From Epiperipatus broadwayi (taxonomy: Eukaryota > Onychophora > Udeonychophora > Euonychophora > Peripatidae): a stretch of 64,000 bases of DNA. Shown one piece after another: positions 60,700-64,000 of this stretch. Location: NCBI GenBank assembly GCA_028023455.1, contig JAQFVV010006272.1:583501-647500 (forward strand), written 5' to 3'. Each line of letters starts with the position of its first letter. Position 1 is the stretch's first letter. The translations under genes and the position numbers were made by a program. A model generated the notes under the pieces. It saw nothing but the letters and a program-made list of their open reading frames with translations, had not been told where the DNA came from and did not search any database.

Positions 60700-62335
60700 C
60701 TTTTTGGGCTATACCGTGAAATACCGTGAATTCTTTTTCATTAAAACCGATATTTCAACGGAATAGCAACCACCATTATCAAAGTTAACTTTTGAAAAAA
60801 AAAAGTTAGATCTTAAAAAATAACGTGACGGTGTGCAAGATGAGAAATGAGATTCAAGTTCAGCATTCACAATATGAGGCTTATCAAAATGTTTATTTCC
60901 CTCAGTATTTTTATCTATTAATTTTAAGTTAATATTGGATAAAATGAGAGGTTTCCACATAGCTGGAATACATTGTGTTTCATCAGTTCTATTTAAACCA
61001 GTAGGTCTCTTTAACATTTCAATTGACTCTCTCATGGTTCTTAAATCATATCTTTCCAAATTAGCAAGTATTTTTGTATTGTCAAAATTAGGTTTGTGAC
61101 CAGTTTCTAAATAATGGGAAGTAAAAACTGATGTGCTAATTTTTTGATGAAAAGCATTTTTATGTTCCTTAATTCTGACATTAATTCATCTATTAGACTG
61201 ACCCACATAGCCTCTTGAGCACTGGAAACACGGAATTTCATAAACTCCTTGGTGTTCCAAAAATATTCTGTCTTTAGGTTTATACAAGAAATCACCAATT
61301 TTTTTGCCAGTAGAAAAAGTGGTCTTTATATTAAAACAAGATAGTCTTCTACTGATTTTATCAGTAACCCCCCTAATGTAAGGCAAAATTACTCCAGTAA
61401 AAGAGGAATTATTATTTCTATCCTCTTTTTTCTTTTTAGTATTAATGTTATATAAAGCCTTACATATGATATTTTTATTATAATTATTAGAAAACAGAAT
61501 ACTTTTTGTAAGTTCTATTTCTTGAGAAAGATGTTCTTTATCAGATAAATTATAAGCTCTAGTGAAAAGATTTTTAGCTACAGAAAAAATTTGTGCAGAA
61601 TGATGATGAGAATTAAAATTAAGATATCTGTTTGTATGAGTGGATTTTCTGTAAACTGATATTGACAATGTTTCATCACATTTTTTTTTTGCAATTAAAA
61701 CATCTAGTAAAAAAAGTGATCTGCTATTTTCCACTTCCATAGTAAATTTAATATTTGAATGCCAATTATTTATAAAAGCAAGAAAAAAATTTAAAGAATC
61801 ACAAAAGTATCATCCACATATATAAGCCAAATAGAAGGTTTTTTTAGTAGCTGCACATAATACTTGTCTTTCAAATTTATCCATGAAAAGATCAGCAATG
61901 ACAGGTGAATGGGGATCCCATAGAAAGTCCTTTAATTTGTTTAAACAGTTGAGAATTATAAACAAAAAATGTATTTTCAAGGCAATGCTTTGCTAATAGA
62001 ATAATAAAATCAGGTAAATCATTGTACTGAGCTATTATATTTAATGCTTCTTCAACAGGAATATTAGTAAACATAGAAGAAACATCAAAACTAACCAAAT
62101 AAATCAGTTCCAGTTAGTTTTAAGTTTTTAATTATTGAAATAAAATAGCTTGAATTTTTAATTCTTGATGGAATCTTGTCTGTCAATGGCTGTAAGAATG
62201 GGATAAATATCTAGCCAAAGCATGTGTGGGAGAGCCTATAGCACACACAATAGGTCGCAATGGTATCTCAGGTTTATGAATTTTAGGCAAACCATAATTA
62301 GGAAAATATTTATGTATAAGATAAAAGTAACTAAA
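60700..62335 (-). mobile_element. Penelope-like element PLE-D (RT plus GIY-YIG, lightly decayed)
   Basis: Read leftwards: [17 protein letters not shown] (near 62300-62250); LVSFDVSSMFTNIPVEEAL (62098-62040; RT motif A with its Asp); GLSMGSPF (near 61925); IYVDDTFVIL-equivalent active site near 61820, in a shifted frame; LLDVLIAKKK..ETLSISVYRKSTHTNRYL (61715-61620; family PFLDV...VYRK.THTDRYL); SRRLSCFNIKTTFSTGKKIGD; the GIY-YIG core GVYEIPCFQCSRGYVGQSNR (61250-61190); and a C-terminal block ERYDLRTMRESIEMLKRP (61059-61000). Two or three frame breaks and a stop after GQSNR. It ends in a TTGATAATGG...CCGTT-GAAA hairpin (60790-60745). It is the best preserved PLE RT here. Confidence 0.9.
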
Positions 62336-62339
62336 AACA

Positions 62340-63290
62340 TATAAAATTACTTATATAATAATATTAGAAGATTGGAATACTATCATTGAACAGATAAAAG
62401 ATGACAAAATTCAAGAGGATGTTAATTAGTGATGAAAGAGCTGAAAAATTAATACATATTTATTAAAAAATACTACTATAGTAATAGTGAATATTTGGTT
62501 TATTGCATTTGAGATTAGTATTAAAGATGTAAATAAATATCTATTAAATCACAGCTTAATAATAGTAAATTTGAGTTCAATTTTATAAGAATAAAATGAA
62601 TTGAATCAATTTTTACATTTGTTAGATAATATATATATATATATATATATATAGAATTAATTCAATCTAAATATGAAAAATTCAACAAAGAAAGTTTAAA
62701 AGAAGCTGAAATGGTGATAGTAAATTATAAATGATGTAAAAATCCAAAACACACGCACATATATATATATATTGTAATAATACTAAACATGAGTTAAAAT
62801 TATAATTATAAATTTATTAAACGCACATTGATTACGTAAGTAATATTTACTGAGGCTATCAGTGAAGTATTGAATAGCTTCACGCTCGCAGATCTAACCG
62901 CTTCAGCTTCACCTATTTAAATAGAAAGTAGGTTGAAGTAAGGAAGGGTTCCCCTTTGGGTTCCTCTCTTTTCTTCCATAGCATAAGCTTGTGGTTAAAA
63001 CACCTGTAGAGGTCCCTACTATCGCATGAGTTAAAATTAGGAAAGTGTTGTTAAAAATGGGGAAATTACAAACATGAGGTAAATTTAATATAATATATAG
63101 ATGAAAACAGTTTACATTGAAAAAACAAGCAAAATTTTTTCTCTGAAATATGTAGTATGATGTTAATAAAAAAACAAGATGTACTGAATGCATAGAAAAA
63201 AATGTAAATATTTTATGTAATAGGAAAACAGATAATAAGGTGTGAAATATTTAATCAATAATAAATGAAGATATTAAATAAACCATGCAG
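62340..63290. other. AT-rich sequence with two (TA)n tracts
   Basis: (TA)n at 62629-62652 and 62760-62772. The second is followed by TGTAATAATAC, a further LTR-like start without a visible end. The minus frame at 62909-63193 has no recognised domain. Confidence 0.35.
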
Positions 63291-63294
63291 CTTT

Positions 63295-64000
63295 ATTCTA
63301 GTTATCAATGGACTTTTATACAAAGATTTAGTATAGAAATCATCATCAATTTTTACCCATTATATTGATTTATAGTTATTTATTATGATTTTTTTTAAAA
63401 ATTCAAAACATTTTTTATATCAGCTTTTCAAGATGGCAGTCAAAAAGTGATGGACATTTTATAAGATTGATGACATCATAGGGCAGTAACTTTATTAAAG
63501 ACATAACCTCCAAAATAAAATGGTGACATTCATGCTAAAAATATACACTACAGTTTATTATATAGTATAAAATACTGTTTTGATTATAGAATTAAAATAT
63601 GAGTAATGCAATTTATATAATTTTTATCTACTGACTTTAGAAAATATACAGTACTTTCATTTATGGCATATCCAAAGTAAAATTGATTTTCATCTTTAAT
63701 GACTACAAAACCTTAAAACAAAAACACTTTCATTCAGCACAGTAACATATTTTGATCATGTACAACAGCAAAGTATATTAATATTTAATCATAAAATAAA
63801 TATATTTGCTAACTATATTTATTCAATAATTTATGTAGATTAAAATTGTTATAATATTTTGTCTGTAGCAAAAATATGTCGACTTTAATAGTTATCATAA
63901 TTGTAAATTATTTTTAGGAAAAAAATAATTTAATAAATTATGTTATGTATGAGCTAATAGTCAACTTTATATGATCACAGGTTAATAAATGTAAGTTTAA
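63295..64000. repeat. Second copy of the dispersed repeat of 21190-22900
   Basis: Shares ordered blocks with 21220 onwards: ATACAAAGATT, ATCATCATCAATTTT, AAGATGGC/ATGGTGGCC, TAAGATTGATGACATCAT, and TATAAAATACTGTTTTGATT followed by AAATTAAAATATGA.TAAT. It runs off the right edge. Confidence 0.55.

Overview
The window looks like animal nuclear DNA: very AT-rich, intron-bearing, and dominated by transposable elements. The only host gene I can support is part of a nicotinic acetylcholine receptor (nAChR) alpha-type subunit on the + strand. It has a 110-bp exon (11603-11712) and a 1,018-bp exon (28038-29055) separated by an intron of about 16.3 kb. The first exons (signal peptide, N-terminus) and the M4 exon were not found and probably lie outside the window. 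The invertebrate-type receptor, Penelope-like elements (PLEs), RTE-type LINEs, tRNA-derived SINEs, long foldback elements and abundant (TA)n arrays together suggest a lophotrochozoan, most likely a cephalopod mollusc. That is an inference, not a proof.

Layout. 1-11.6 kb: RTE LINE 3' end, a SINE with clean target-site duplications, foldback elements, LINE fragments, a mariner relic and a decayed antisense PLE. 11.6-29.1 kb: the two receptor exons. Their intron holds a PLE, a SINE, two large foldback elements, a near-perfect palindrome of about 1.15 kb, PLE and LINE remnants, a dispersed repeat, an antisense RTE LINE and a sense LINE. 29.1-30.9 kb: intron-like sequence. 30.9-39.3 kb: a complete but pol-less LTR retrotransposon (LTR-1, minus strand, ~2.0-kb LTRs), then an LTR-like block in the same (TA)n tract. 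39.8-48.4 kb: PLE copies in inverted and head-to-tail arrangement, with terminal inverted repeats and (TA)n arrays. 49.0-54.9 kb: a second pol-less LTR retrotransposon (LTR-2, minus strand, ~1.7-kb LTRs). 54.9-60.6 kb: one or two more LTR-like blocks bounded by (TA)n. 60.7-62.3 kb: a further PLE (minus). 62.4-64 kb: AT-rich sequence and a second copy of the dispersed repeat.

The most interesting features are: (i) two large non-autonomous LTR elements coding only coiled-coil, Gag-like proteins, which together with several other TG...CA-bounded blocks sit inside (TA)n microsatellites; (ii) a hammerhead-ribozyme-like hairpin motif recurring at PLE ends; and (iii) a set of long-arm foldback elements, including a ~1.15-kb palindrome. 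The translations discussed were read by eye; no database search was possible.
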